A stretch of 64,000 nt of DNA from JABSOG01 sp965277695 (GCA_965277695.1 CBDIDQ010000059.1:62001-126000), one strand, 5' to 3'; positions 26,608 to 35,780 are shown, counted from the first letter of the stretch. Notes: generated by a model from the sequence alone, not told the origin. Numbers and translations: made by a program.

Positions 26608-26952
26608 ATGATGAAAAAGCGATTAATGCCACTGTTGTTCGCGCTATTTACGCTGTTTAGTGGTTCCAGCCATGCGGATGAATGGTTTTATGCCAAAGTC
26701 ATCTTTGCAGGTAAGCAAGCCGATGGTACGTTATTACGATTAGATCATTGGGCTGATGGTCGCGAAGTAGCTTTCACCAATATGCTCTTTAAAGTAGATG
26801 ATGCCATCGCCAACGAAGCATTGGCGATTGGCATGGCTGGTATAGCTAGTCACAAACTACTGTCAATTCGCACTGATTTGACCGTTGTCGACCCTAATAC
26901 GCTGGCTCCTATTAAGGCGATTTATCTGAGTAATAGAAGCGATATCAATTAA
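26608..26952 (+). CDS. Small exported protein of unknown function
   Basis: From the ATG at 26608 the protein has 114 residues. A signal peptide (KKRLMPLLFALFTLFSGSSH, cut before ADEWF) is followed by a short soluble domain with WFYAKVIFAGKQADGTLLRL and SHKLLSIRTDLTVVDP, probably a small beta barrel. I do not know the family. A longer frame from 26554 adds residues that would spoil the signal peptide, so I reject it. A strong terminator follows directly, so the gene is probably a single transcription unit. Confidence 0.7.
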   Translation: MMKKRLMPLLFALFTLFSGSSHADEWFYAKVIFAGKQADGTLLRLDHWADGREVAFTNMLFKVDDAIANEALAIGMAGIASHKLLSIRTDLTVVDPNTLAPIKAIYLSNRSDIN

Positions 26953-26970
26953 TTTTTGACCAAATAGCTA

Positions 26971-27000
26971 AAAAGCGAGGCTTCAGCCTCGCTTTTTTTT
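26971..27000 (+). terminator. Rho-independent terminator
   Basis: An 11-bp stem AAAAGCGAGGC / GCCTCGCTTTT with a TTCA loop is followed by further T residues, 18 bases after the stop of the small exported protein. Confidence 0.92.
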
Positions 27001-27747
27001 GCCACTTTTTTGGCTTTGTTGTGCTTCTTGCTCAGCTTGTTAATAATATCGGATTAACGTTTTGGCCTGATTTGTGGGTGTTATCGGATACCTCGGTGGT
27101 TTGAGTCGGGTAAGTTGAAAATTTTTTTTCAGTAGATGAAAAAAATTCAATGACAACGTTGTCATTCATTATTCATGCAATTGCTTTTATGCGTTTGTGA
27201 CTGCATTAACGGGGGCTTTGTCGATTATTTGAATTATTGCCTATTTTTTGTAAATTAATCGTTCGGTAAAAATAAGCGTAAATCGCCATAACGCTGGATT
27301 TTTAGTGAGTTTGTGTGGTTTTTAGTATGAAAACAATTGTTGATGGAGTGAGCGCTTTTTCACATTGTCGACATTACCCCGGTCTATTTTGGTGTTTTAT
27401 CAGCGGTTATTTTGACTTGATTTTGAATTTATATCTATTTTATATGAATTTAAATTCATTGTGTTTTGAAGCTTTTGGCTGAATCAAAAGCGCTGAAAAG
27501 ATTATTTGGCAATTAGGGGTTGACTTAGAATAGCAAATCAACGAAAACTATAAAGGCAGCTTAAATGGCTGATTGCAAAACCCTTGGTGTCTTGTTTACA
27601 GCATCAAAAATAGATTAGAAAAACTAATAGGTTTTTAAGCGTTGTTGTTACATTAATCAGATTTTAATTTTTACTTTACCGTTACAGTTAGCGTTGGTTT
27701 GGCAGGGTTTGACCAAACGCATAAACAACAGGATTTACTGGACTCAA
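27001..27747. other. Long AT-rich region upstream of the ilv leader
   Basis: About 750 bases without a convincing gene on either strand. It contains the 18-bp palindrome at 27149-27166 and should contain the ilv promoter close to its right end, but I could not settle on a -35/-10 pair. Confidence 0.5.
27149..27166. promoter_or_regulatory. Perfect 18-bp palindrome resembling a LacI-family operator
   Basis: AATGACAACGTTGTCATT is identical to its reverse complement and centred on CG, the form recognised by LacI/GalR-type sugar regulators. No regulator or sugar gene is adjacent. The nearest genes are the small exported protein upstream and the ilv leader 580 bases downstream. Confidence 0.55.
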
Positions 27748-27837
27748 ATGAAAAACATTCTCAGCCTCAACATTATTATTGTCGTCGTCGTCGTCGTGAT
27801 TATGAAATCACTGCGGGGAGTCTTGTTGAGTCGGTAG
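27748..27837 (+). CDS. ilvL: ilv operon leader peptide
   Basis: A 29-codon frame reads MKNILSLN, then three isoleucine codons, six valine codons and one more isoleucine, then MKSLRGVLLSR. This dense run of Ile, Val and Leu codons just before a terminator hairpin and the branched-chain amino acid genes is the classic attenuator leader: a ribosome stalling for lack of charged Ile/Val/Leu tRNA would favour an antiterminator fold. Five of the valine codons are GTC in a row. It is too short to be found by length-based gene calling. Confidence 0.9.
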   Translation: MKNILSLNIIIVVVVVVIMKSLRGVLLSR

Positions 27838-27854
27838 AAAATAATCCAGAACAA

Positions 27855-27890
27855 CAAAACCCCCCGCACCGAAAGGTTCGGGGGGTTTTG
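27855..27890 (+). terminator. Attenuator terminator of the ilv operon
   Basis: A stem of CAAAACCCCCCG / CGGGGGGTTTTG (12 bp) closes on a loop containing CACCGAAAGGTT, starting 17 bases after the leader stop codon. Position and strength fit the transcription attenuator controlled by ilvL. The 286 bases from here to ilvE show no gene. Confidence 0.88.
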
Positions 27891-28176
27891 TAGTTTAAGG
27901 GCCAGAGAAAAGCATGAGAAAAAACAGCGAGAGAAAACCCTTGGGAGCAGCATGGAATGGGCAATACCAATTGCAAAAAAGGCTTGCGGCAACTGAGAAT
28001 CATGTTATAGAGAAGGTGGGAGAACCCGTTCACTGTCACCGAGGTCAAGAAATTGGCTGGTTCAAGCACTATTTGCACACGATTTAGGCACACAGTGTGT
28101 AGTGTCGGACAGGCAGTGTTAACACTGTCAGGGTTCACTAAAAACACCTTAATACATTAAAAAAGAGTAAAACATC

Positions 28177-29100
28177 ATGGCTAAAAATACATCAGAATTT
28201 ATTTGGTTTAACGGCGACTTAATGCCTTGGCAGAACGCCCAGGTGCACGTCTTAAGCCATGGCCTTCATTACGGTTCATCTGTGTTTGAAGGGATCCGCG
28301 TTTATGATACGCCTAATGGTCCGCAAGTTTTCCGTTTGACCGACCACGTACAACGTTTATTTGATTCTGCAAAAATTTATCGCATGGATATCCCTTACAG
28401 CTTCGATGAAGTCATGCAAGGTTGTAAAGATGCGGTTAGCAAAAACGGTTTGAAATCTGCTTATCTTCGTCCTATCGCCTTTTTAGGTGATGTTGGTCTG
28501 GGTTTAACCCCACCACAAGTTCCGTGTGACGTCGCGATTGCTGCGATGGAATGGGGTGCCTATTTGGGTGAAGAAGGACTGAAAAATGGCGTTGATGTGT
28601 GTATTTCCTCATGGAACCGTTTGGCTCCTAATACCATGCCTACTGGCGCAAAAGCCGGTGGTAACTATTTGTCATCACAGCTGATCACCACTGAAGCCAA
28701 ACGCCACGGTTATGTTGAAGGCATCGGCCTTGACCAAAATGGTCACATCAGTGAAGGCGCAGGCGAAAATCTGTTTGTGATCAAAAAAGGCGTTATTTAT
28801 ACCCCACCATCAACCGCTTGTATCTTACCGGGTTTGACTCGCGATACGGTGATGGTACTGGCCCGCGAAATGGGTTACGAAGTACGTGAAGAAGCAATTG
28901 CCAGAGAAGCGTTATATTTGGCTGATGAGTTCTTTATGTGTGGTACTGCTGCTGAAATTACACCAGTGCGCAGTGTCGACCAAATCACAATCGGTGCTGG
29001 ATCACGAGGTCCAATCACCGAGAAAATTCAAGATGCGTTTTTCGGTTTGTTTGCCGGTAAAACCGAAGATAAATGGGGTTGGTTGGAAGCTTTGGATTAA
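28177..29100 (+). CDS. ilvE: Branched-chain amino acid aminotransferase
   Basis: PLP enzyme of fold type IV making Ile, Val and Leu from their 2-oxoacids and glutamate. The 307 residues open with FIWFNGDLMPWQNAQVHVLSH-type family sequence (broken here for length) and contain SSVFEGIRVYDT, AGGNYLSSQLITTEAKRHGY carrying the PLP lysine region, ISEGAGENLF and CGTAAEITPV. It is the first structural gene after the attenuator and starts the order ilvE, ilvD, ilvA, acetolactate synthase. Confidence 0.96.
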   Translation: MAKNTSEFIWFNGDLMPWQNAQVHVLSHGLHYGSSVFEGIRVYDTPNGPQVFRLTDHVQRLFDSAKIYRMDIPYSFDEVMQGCKDAVSKNGLKSAYLRPIAFLGDVGLGLTPPQVPCDVAIAAMEWGAYLGEEGLKNGVDVCISSWNRLAPNTMPTGAKAGGNYLSSQLITTEAKRHGYVEGIGLDQNGHISEGAGENLFVIKKGVIYTPPSTACILPGLTRDTVMVLAREMGYEVREEAIAREALYLADEFFMCGTAAEITPVRSVDQITIGAGSRGPITEKIQDAFFGLFAGKTEDKWGWLEALD

Positions 29101-29147
29101 ATCCATTGTCTTTCGAGTCAATCCGCAATAAAGCAGGATAAAAAATA

Positions 29148-30998
29148 ATGCCAAAATTAAAAAGCGCAACAGTGACACAAGGCCGCAATATGGCGGGTGC
29201 CCGTGCATTGTGGCGCGCCACCGGGGTAAAAGACAGTGATTTCGGTAAGCCGATCATTGCTGTGGTTAATTCATTCACTCAGTTCGTGCCGGGTCATGTA
29301 CATTTGCAGCCGCTCGGTCAACTGGTCGCCAGAAGTATTGAAAAAGCTGGCGGTATCGCCAAAGAGTTCAACACGATTGCGATTGATGACGGAATTGCCA
29401 TGGGTCACAGCGGAATGCTGTATTCTTTGCCTTCACGGGATCTGATCGCCGATTCGGTCGAATACATGGTTAACGCGCATTGTGCCGATGCGTTAGTGTG
29501 TATCTCCAATTGCGATAAAATCACCCCGGGCATGTTAATGGCGGCATTACGATTGAACTTGCCAGTGGTGTTTGTCTCTGGCGGTCCAATGGAAGCAGGC
29601 AAAACCAAGTTGTCTGACCAAATCATTAAACTCGATTTGGTTGATGCCATGGTTAAGGGCGTAGATCCTAAGGTCTCTGATGAAGAGTCTGAACAGGTCG
29701 AACGCTCAGCCTGCCCAACCTGTGGTTCATGCTCTGGCATGTTTACTGCCAATTCGATGAATTGCCTGACCGAAGCGTTAGGTTTGTCATTACCAGGCAA
29801 CGGTTCAATGTTGGCGACTCATAGCCAACGCGAGAAGTTGTTTGTGCAAGCGGGCAAAACCATCGTTGATTTGTGCGAACGTTATTACGCCAATGACGAT
29901 GAGTCCGCTTTACCCCGTAACATCGCTAACAAATTAGCATTTGAAAATGCCATGTGTTTGGATATCGCCATGGGCGGCAGCACTAACACCGTATTACACC
30001 TGTTAGCAGCGGCGCAAGAAGCCGAAGTTGACTTTACCATGGCCGATATCGACAGATTGTCACGTATCGTGCCTCACTTGTGCAAAGTGGCTCCATCGAC
30101 ACCCAAATACCATATGGAAGACGTTCACCGCGCAGGTGGCGTTATGGGCATCCTCGGCGAGTTGAATCGCGGTGGTTTGCTACACGCTGATGTGCCGCAT
30201 GTTGCTGGTGCCAATATGCAAAGTGTGATTGACCAGTGGGATATCGCCACTACCGATGATGCCGCAACACGAGAGTTTTATCAGGCGGGACCTGCGGGTA
30301 TCCGTACCACTAAAGCCTTTAGTCAAAGTTGTCTTTACCCCAGTGTTGATGACGACAGGCAAAACGGTTGCATCCGTACCCGTGAACACGCTTACAGCCA
30401 AGATGGTGGTTTAGCTATGTTGACCGGTAGTTTGGCCCCAGACGGTTGTATCGTTAAAACCGCTGGTGTTGATGAAGACAATTTGACTTTCCGAGGTCCA
30501 GCAGTGATTTTTGAAAGCCAAGATGATGCGGTTAGCGGCATCTTGTCTGGCCAAGTTAAAGCGGGTGATGTAGTGGTTATTCGTTACGAAGGACCAAAAG
30601 GTGGTCCGGGAATGCAAGAAATGTTGTATCCCACCAGTTATTTAAAATCCATGGGATTGGGTGCTAAATGTGCACTGATCACCGATGGTCGTTTTTCCGG
30701 TGGCACCTCAGGGTTGTCAATCGGACACGTTTCACCCGAAGCCGCCAGCGGCGGTAATATCGCCTTAATTAATGCCGGTGACGAAATCGACATCGACATT
30801 CCCAACCGTACTATCGACATTTGTCTCAGCGAAGATGAGCTGAACCAACGTCGTCAGGCGATGGATCAAAAAGGTCGTTTGGGTTGGCAGCCTGCTGACC
30901 GTCATCGTCCGATTTCATTTGCCTTGAAAAACTATGCAATGTTCGCCACCAGTGCCGATAAAGGTGCTGTTCGTGACCACACCAAACTAGAGGGATAA
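29148..30998 (+). CDS. ilvD: Dihydroxy-acid dehydratase
   Basis: Iron-sulfur enzyme dehydrating 2,3-dihydroxy acids to the 2-oxoacids of Val and Ile synthesis. It has 616 residues, the usual length. Cluster ligands are visible in CISNCDKITPGMLMA near residue 121 and ACPTCGSCSGMFTANSMNC near 193; DGRFSGGTSGLSIGHVSPEA lies near 510. It follows ilvE by 47 bases and precedes ilvA by 3. Confidence 0.97.
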   Translation: MPKLKSATVTQGRNMAGARALWRATGVKDSDFGKPIIAVVNSFTQFVPGHVHLQPLGQLVARSIEKAGGIAKEFNTIAIDDGIAMGHSGMLYSLPSRDLIADSVEYMVNAHCADALVCISNCDKITPGMLMAALRLNLPVVFVSGGPMEAGKTKLSDQIIKLDLVDAMVKGVDPKVSDEESEQVERSACPTCGSCSGMFTANSMNCLTEALGLSLPGNGSMLATHSQREKLFVQAGKTIVDLCERYYANDDESALPRNIANKLAFENAMCLDIAMGGSTNTVLHLLAAAQEAEVDFTMADIDRLSRIVPHLCKVAPSTPKYHMEDVHRAGGVMGILGELNRGGLLHADVPHVAGANMQSVIDQWDIATTDDAATREFYQAGPAGIRTTKAFSQSCLYPSVDDDRQNGCIRTREHAYSQDGGLAMLTGSLAPDGCIVKTAGVDEDNLTFRGPAVIFESQDDAVSGILSGQVKAGDVVVIRYEGPKGGPGMQEMLYPTSYLKSMGLGAKCALITDGRFSGGTSGLSIGHVSPEAASGGNIALINAGDEIDIDIPNRTIDICLSEDELNQRRQAMDQKGRLGWQPADRHRPISFALKNYAMFATSADKGAVRDHTKLEG

Positions 30999-31001
30999 CC
31001 C

Positions 31002-32552
31002 ATGGCTTTATCACTATTATCAAAGACCAAGGTGCGTCCAAAAAGTGATTATTTTCAGCAGATCTTGATGGCTCAGGTCTATGACTTGGCGGTTGAGACC
31101 GACTTGTCCCGGCTGAAAAAAGTGTCAGAAAAACTGGGTAATCAGGTGTGGTTGAAACGTGAAGATATGCAACCGGTCAACTCATTTAAGTTGCGCGGTG
31201 CTCACAATAAAATCAAACAGTTAAATAAAGTACAAAGAGCGGCTGGGGTGATCACCGCATCAGCGGGCAATCATGCTCAAGGGGTGGCTTTGTCTGGTGC
31301 TTCTTTAGGCGTTAAAGCGACTATCGTGATGCCAGTGACAACCCCTGAAATCAAAGTAACTGCGGTGCGAGCACACGGTGGTGACGTGATTTTACAAGGC
31401 GAAAGTTTTGACGACGCCAATGATTTTGCCAAGCAGTTGGCCGAGGATAAAGGCGCGGTTTTTATTCCGCCATTTGATGATGAAGACATCATCGTTGGAC
31501 AAGGTACGGTAGCTAAAGAGTTATTAGCGCAAAACCCTGATCTTGAGTATGTTTTTATTCCGGTTGGCGGCGGTGGTTTGCTGGCGGGTATGGCGGTGTA
31601 TATCAAGTCGTTGGTGCCTGATGTTCAGGTGATTGGGGTTGAGTTTGAAGAGTCGGCGTGTTTGCAAGCGGCTTTAGTGGCGGGTAAACCGGTAGCGTTG
31701 GATTATGTTGGTCCGTTTGCTGATGGGGTTGCGGTTAAGACCATCGGCGGAAAAACCTTTGATTTGGCCCAGCAATATTGTGACGAAGTGATCACCGTGA
31801 GCAGTGATGAAATCTGCGCGGCAATCAAAGACATCTATAACGATGTTAGAGCCATCGCAGAGCCTGCGGGTGCGGTATCACTGGCCGGTTTAAAGAAGTA
31901 TTTACAACAGCATCATTTGAAGAATACGCAAGCGGCGGCGATTTTATCCGGTGCCAATATGAATTTTGACAGCTTGCGTTATGTCTCTGAGCGTACTGCA
32001 TTAGGTGAAAAAACCGAAGCGGTATTAGCGGTGACTATTGATGAGCAAAAAGGCAGTTTCCGCCGATTTTGCGAGGCGGTGGGTGATCGCATGATCACCG
32101 AGTTTAACTATCGTTATTGCGACAGTGATAAAGCCCAGATTTTTGTTGGTATTCGCTTGTCTGACGGGGTTGCTGAGTTGGCGCAAATCCATGCTTCATT
32201 GACCGCTAACGGTTATGACTTTGTTGATTTGTCTGATGATGAATTTGCTAAGCAGCATGTGCGTTACATGGTTGGTGGCAAGCCGCAACAAACCTTGACC
32301 GAGCGGGTTTATCAGTTTGAATTCCCCGAGCATCGCGGTGCATTAAGCAAGTTTTTGAATACCTTGGGTGATCGTTGGAATATTTCGTTATTTCACTATC
32401 GCAACCACGGTAGTGCGATTGGCCAGGTGATGGCGGCTTTTGAAGTGAGCGAAGCACAATCACTGGAATTCCATCGCTTTTTGAAAGAATTGGGTTACAG
32501 CCATCAAGATCAGTCAAACAGTGCTGGTTATCGGTTATTTTTACAACATTAA
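31002..32552 (+). CDS. ilvA: Threonine dehydratase, biosynthetic
   Basis: Deaminates threonine to 2-oxobutanoate, committing carbon to isoleucine; normally inhibited by isoleucine through its C-terminal ACT-like domains. It has 516 residues. The PLP lysine is in QPVNSFKLRGAHNKI near residue 60; the phosphate-binding loop VGGGGLLAGMAVY is near 190. Two regulatory ACT-like repeats follow from about residue 335, including DEQKGSFRRFCEAVG and FPEHRGALSKFLNTLG. Start ATG at 31002, three bases after the ilvD stop. Confidence 0.96.
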   Translation: MALSLLSKTKVRPKSDYFQQILMAQVYDLAVETDLSRLKKVSEKLGNQVWLKREDMQPVNSFKLRGAHNKIKQLNKVQRAAGVITASAGNHAQGVALSGASLGVKATIVMPVTTPEIKVTAVRAHGGDVILQGESFDDANDFAKQLAEDKGAVFIPPFDDEDIIVGQGTVAKELLAQNPDLEYVFIPVGGGGLLAGMAVYIKSLVPDVQVIGVEFEESACLQAALVAGKPVALDYVGPFADGVAVKTIGGKTFDLAQQYCDEVITVSSDEICAAIKDIYNDVRAIAEPAGAVSLAGLKKYLQQHHLKNTQAAAILSGANMNFDSLRYVSERTALGEKTEAVLAVTIDEQKGSFRRFCEAVGDRMITEFNYRYCDSDKAQIFVGIRLSDGVAELAQIHASLTANGYDFVDLSDDEFAKQHVRYMVGGKPQQTLTERVYQFEFPEHRGALSKFLNTLGDRWNISLFHYRNHGSAIGQVMAAFEVSEAQSLEFHRFLKELGYSHQDQSNSAGYRLFLQH

Positions 32553-32588
32553 TTTTCGGCTCCTCATGTAGGGGAAAGGATAAAAGAC

Positions 32589-34307
32589 ATGAACGATTTA
32601 TTATTATCCGGTGCCGAAATGGTTGTCCGGTCATTGAAAGAGTTAGGTGTTGAATACATCTTTGGTTATCCCGGCGGTACGGTTTTGGACATCTATGATG
32701 CACTTTTTCGCCAAGGTGAGATTGAACACATTCTGGTTCGTCATGAACAAGCTGCCACTCATATGGCTGACGGTTATGCCCGTGTGACTGGTGAAGTTGG
32801 CGTTGTGTTGGCCACATCAGGTCCGGGCGCAACGAACTGCGTAACCGGTATCGCCACCGCCTATATGGATTCTATTCCCATGGTGGTGTTATCAGGTCAG
32901 GTGCCTACCACACTGATTGGTGAGGATGCATTTCAAGAAACCGATATCGTCGGTTGTACGCGAATGATTGTTAAGCACAGCTATAACTGTCGTTCAACAG
33001 CGGATATTCCTAGCATTATCGCCAAAGCGATGTATTTGGCTAAAAGTGGCCGACCGGGACCGGTAGTGGTTGAGTTGCCTAAAGACATGGTGAATCCAGA
33101 TAATAAATTGCCTTTTGAGATGCCTAAAGAAATCCACATTCGTTCATACAACCCGATATTAACGGCCTCAGATGAGCAGGTGCAACAGCTGGTTGAAGAG
33201 ATAAGTCGGTCAGAGCGTCCGGTGATTTATACCGGTGGTGGCATCATCAATGCCAATGCTGCACCGCAATTATTGGAGCTGGCTGAGAAGTTATATGCGC
33301 CTGTGACTAATACCCTGATGGGATTGGGTGGTTTTCCCGGTAGCCATCCACAATTTGTTGGAATGCTGGGAATGCATGGTAGTTATGCGGCCAATAAAAC
33401 CATGGCTAATGCCGATTTGATCATCGCTTTGGGGGCTCGTTTTGACGACCGGGTGACCAACAATGTCAATAAATTCTGTCCGGATGCCCGAGTGGTTCAT
33501 GTTGATATCGATCCGACCACATTGGACAAAATCATCAACGCCCATTTGGCGGTTCAGGGGTCGTTAGACGTAGTACTTGAGCAAGTGTTGGAGCAGATGG
33601 CGAAGGTGCAATTGAGTTTGCCTGATAGAACCCAATGGTGGCAACAGATTGAACAATGGCGTTTTGATTCTTCTGATCGCTATGAAAAAAGTAACGAGGT
33701 GATCAAACCACAAGCGGTCATCGAAGCGCTGTATAAAGTGACTAATGGTGAAGCTTATATCGCGTCGGATGTGGGTCAACATCAAATGTTTGCGGCGCAG
33801 TATTATCCGTTTGACAAGCCGCGCCAATGGGTCAATTCCGGCGGGGCAGGCACCATGGGTTTTGGTTTTCCGGCTGCGATGGGGATCAAACTGGCTTTTC
33901 CTGATGCACAGGTGGTTTGTGTTACTGGTGATGGTTCGATTCAGATGAATATCCAAGAGCTGTCAACCTGTATGCAATACGGTTTGCCAGTCAAAATCAT
34001 CTCATTGAACAACCGCGCACTAGGCATGGTACGGCAGTGGCAAGACATGATTTATGGTGAGCGTCATTCCCATTCTTATATGGATTCGTTGCCAGATTTT
34101 GCCAAATTGGCTGAATCTTATGGTCATGTCGGGATTAAAATCGACAGTATGGATGAATTACAAAGTGGTTTAGAAAAAGCCATGGCGATGAAAGACCGAT
34201 TGGTATTCGTCGACGTCGTAGTGGACCAGAGTGAACACGTTTATCCGATGCAAATCAAATATGGTGCGATTGACGACATGTGGATCCGCAAGGGCGAGAA
34301 AGCCTGA
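32589..34307 (+). CDS. Acetolactate synthase, large (catalytic) subunit
   Basis: Thiamine-diphosphate enzyme condensing pyruvate with pyruvate or 2-oxobutanoate, first common step to Val, Leu and Ile. The 572 residues show the cofactor-activating glutamate in VRHEQAATHMADGYAR near residue 48, the central FAD-binding domain (MLGMHGSYAANKTMANADL) and the thiamine/magnesium motif GDGSIQMNIQELSTC ending in NNRALGMVRQWQ near 440. Length and tail fit IlvB/IlvG/IlvI; the isozyme cannot be told by eye. Its partner subunit gene lies 96 bases downstream across a TTAACAATT repeat array. Confidence 0.95.
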   Translation: MNDLLLSGAEMVVRSLKELGVEYIFGYPGGTVLDIYDALFRQGEIEHILVRHEQAATHMADGYARVTGEVGVVLATSGPGATNCVTGIATAYMDSIPMVVLSGQVPTTLIGEDAFQETDIVGCTRMIVKHSYNCRSTADIPSIIAKAMYLAKSGRPGPVVVELPKDMVNPDNKLPFEMPKEIHIRSYNPILTASDEQVQQLVEEISRSERPVIYTGGGIINANAAPQLLELAEKLYAPVTNTLMGLGGFPGSHPQFVGMLGMHGSYAANKTMANADLIIALGARFDDRVTNNVNKFCPDARVVHVDIDPTTLDKIINAHLAVQGSLDVVLEQVLEQMAKVQLSLPDRTQWWQQIEQWRFDSSDRYEKSNEVIKPQAVIEALYKVTNGEAYIASDVGQHQMFAAQYYPFDKPRQWVNSGGAGTMGFGFPAAMGIKLAFPDAQVVCVTGDGSIQMNIQELSTCMQYGLPVKIISLNNRALGMVRQWQDMIYGERHSHSYMDSLPDFAKLAESYGHVGIKIDSMDELQSGLEKAMAMKDRLVFVDVVVDQSEHVYPMQIKYGAIDDMWIRKGEKA

Positions 34308-34312
34308 CTTTT

Positions 34313-34372
34313 TAACAATTAACAATTAACAGTTAGCAATTAACAATTAGCAATTAGCAATTTTCAATGAAC
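34313..34372. repeat. Degenerate 9-bp repeats (TTAACAATT / TTAGCAATT)
   Basis: Six or seven imperfect copies lie between the two acetolactate synthase subunit genes, just after the large-subunit stop. Same unit as at 11000-11034. Confidence 0.85.
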
Positions 34373-34403
34373 ACTGAGCAATTAAGTACGAGGAAATAGG
34401 CCA

Positions 34404-34736
34404 ATGAGACAAATATTATCAATATTGATGGAAAACGAAGCCGGCGCATTATCCAATATGATCGGATTATTTTCACAGCGGGCACTCAACATTGAGAGCC
34501 TGACAGTGGTGCCAACCATTGACAGCAGCTTGTCACAAGTGACACTTAACACCAAAGGAGATAAGCGCACTATGGAGCTTATCGCCAAGCAAATCAATAA
34601 GTTGATTGATGTGGTTAGCGTAACCGTACTGACCGAAGCCAGCTTCACTCATAGCGAGCCGGTGGCAACATCGATTCCTATGGCACAAGTGCTAGCGGCT
34701 ACTGCCAGTGATGAAATTAGAGTTGCTGTGGGGTAA
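34404..34736 (+). CDS. Acetolactate synthase small subunit, short form
   Basis: Regulatory subunit of 110 residues. Residues 1-80 are a good IlvH/IlvN-type ACT domain: MRQILSILMENEAGALSNMI, FSQRALNIESLTVVPT, LSQVTLNTKGD and INKLIDVVSVTVLTE. After that the usual second domain of about 80 residues is absent and a short unrelated tail (SFTHSEPVATSIPMAQ to RVAVG) follows. It is longer than the IlvM type and differs from it in sequence. A valine-binding ACT domain is kept, so feedback control may persist, but the missing half could change catalytic activation. Last gene of the ilv unit. Confidence 0.85.
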   Translation: MRQILSILMENEAGALSNMIGLFSQRALNIESLTVVPTIDSSLSQVTLNTKGDKRTMELIAKQINKLIDVVSVTVLTEASFTHSEPVATSIPMAQVLAATASDEIRVAVG

Positions 34737-34804
34737 AGTCGAACGTTATTCGTATATTTGGGCTTGGGTGTCGGCTGGAGGTCTACGGTCGCTTCGGCTC
34801 CCTT

Positions 34805-34828
34805 CTACGCGAATGAATTCGCGTCTAC
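34805..34828 (-). repeat. GTAG-type REP palindrome
   Basis: On the minus strand: GTAG, ACGCGAAT, TC, ATTCGCGTAG. The stem is identical to that of the left element at 7767-7788. It lies in the gap between the ilv operon and the FkbK-like gene. Confidence 0.75.
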
Positions 34829-34934
34829 GGGGGGTGGGTAAATCATTGACATTACTATCTTTTTATAGAAACTCAAGCTCAGCAATCTTAGGTCAACGCT
34901 GGTTCTTTGTGCAAGCTCGTTGTCATCCCCCGCT

Positions 34935-35780
34935 TTAATACTGGTAAAACCCTTGGCCGGACTTTCTGCCATATAACCCGGCATCTACCATTTTTCTTAG
35001 CAGTGGAGCTGGCCTGAATTTGGCGTCGTTGAGGTAAAGCACTTCGAGTGTGTCCAGCACTGTGTCTAGGCCAATCAAATCGGCGGTTTCAAGTGGACCT
35101 ATTTCGTGGTTGTAACATTGTTTGAAAATTTTATCGACATCTTCGGCAGTACTGACCTGATCTTGCACCACCCAAATGGCTTCATTGATAAACAGATGAG
35201 AAATCCGGTTGGAGACAAAACCCGGGGCATCATTGACCACTATGTGCTGTTTGTTCAGCTGGGCTAAGAAGGTTCTGGCGACTTCAACCGTTTCATCACT
35301 AGTATGAAAGCCACGAATAGTTTCAATGACTGGTTTTTGCGGTACCGGGTTCATAAAGTGCATACCGATAACCTGTGACGCCCGCTTGGTCAGTGAAGCA
35401 ATTCGAGTGATTGAAATCGCCGAAGTATTCACCGCAAAGACACAGTTTTTGCCACAAATTTCGTCTATTTTACGGTAGATCGGCGCTTTTACCGCCCACT
35501 GCTCGGTGACATTTTCAATCACAAAATCGACATCATGCAGTTGGTTTAAATCGGTTGTAGGGGTGATTAGCGATAACAGTTCATCAAGATCGACGGTTTT
35601 GTCAAGACGGCCCATCATGATGGCCATACGCAGTTGCTGGCGAATGGTTTTTATCGCCTGAGTCAGTATTTGTTCGTTTATATCCATCAGCACCACCTGA
35701 TGACGGGTTTCGATCAGGCTTTGACATAACCCAGTACCCATCACTCCAGAACCAATAACCGCGATTTTTTTTATCTTCAT
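34935..35780 (-). CDS. 3-hydroxyacyl-CoA dehydrogenase-like, FkbK type
   Basis: 281 residues from the ATG at 35780. The N-terminal Rossmann fold has KKIAVIGSGVMGTGLCQSLIE; later come NTSAISITRIASL, the catalytic histidine in GMHFMNPVPQKPVIE near residue 137 and the C-terminal GPLETADLIGLDTVLDTLE. It resembles 3-hydroxybutyryl-CoA dehydrogenase and equally FkbK/ZmaG-region dehydrogenases, which oxidise glyceryl-ACP to an aldehyde stage on the way to hydroxymalonyl-ACP. The latter role is favoured because genes for the other three steps or partners (FkbI-, FkbH- and FkbJ-like) lie next to it. It is transcribed away from them, divergent from the FkbI-like gene. An upstream in-frame start (35861) is less likely. 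Confidence 0.8.
   Translation of the reverse strand: MKIKKIAVIGSGVMGTGLCQSLIETRHQVVLMDINEQILTQAIKTIRQQLRMAIMMGRLDKTVDLDELLSLITPTTDLNQLHDVDFVIENVTEQWAVKAPIYRKIDEICGKNCVFAVNTSAISITRIASLTKRASQVIGMHFMNPVPQKPVIETIRGFHTSDETVEVARTFLAQLNKQHIVVNDAPGFVSNRISHLFINEAIWVVQDQVSTAEDVDKIFKQCYNHEIGPLETADLIGLDTVLDTLEVLYLNDAKFRPAPLLRKMVDAGLYGRKSGQGFYQY

Noticed and set aside
27001..27747. Hidden gene in the long gap before ilvL
   Set aside because: Only short frames without ribosome sites or family resemblance were seen on either strand.
32589..34736. Naming the acetolactate synthase subunits ilvG and ilvM
   Set aside because: The small subunit is of IlvH/IlvN type in its ACT domain and not IlvM-like, so the isozyme name was left open.
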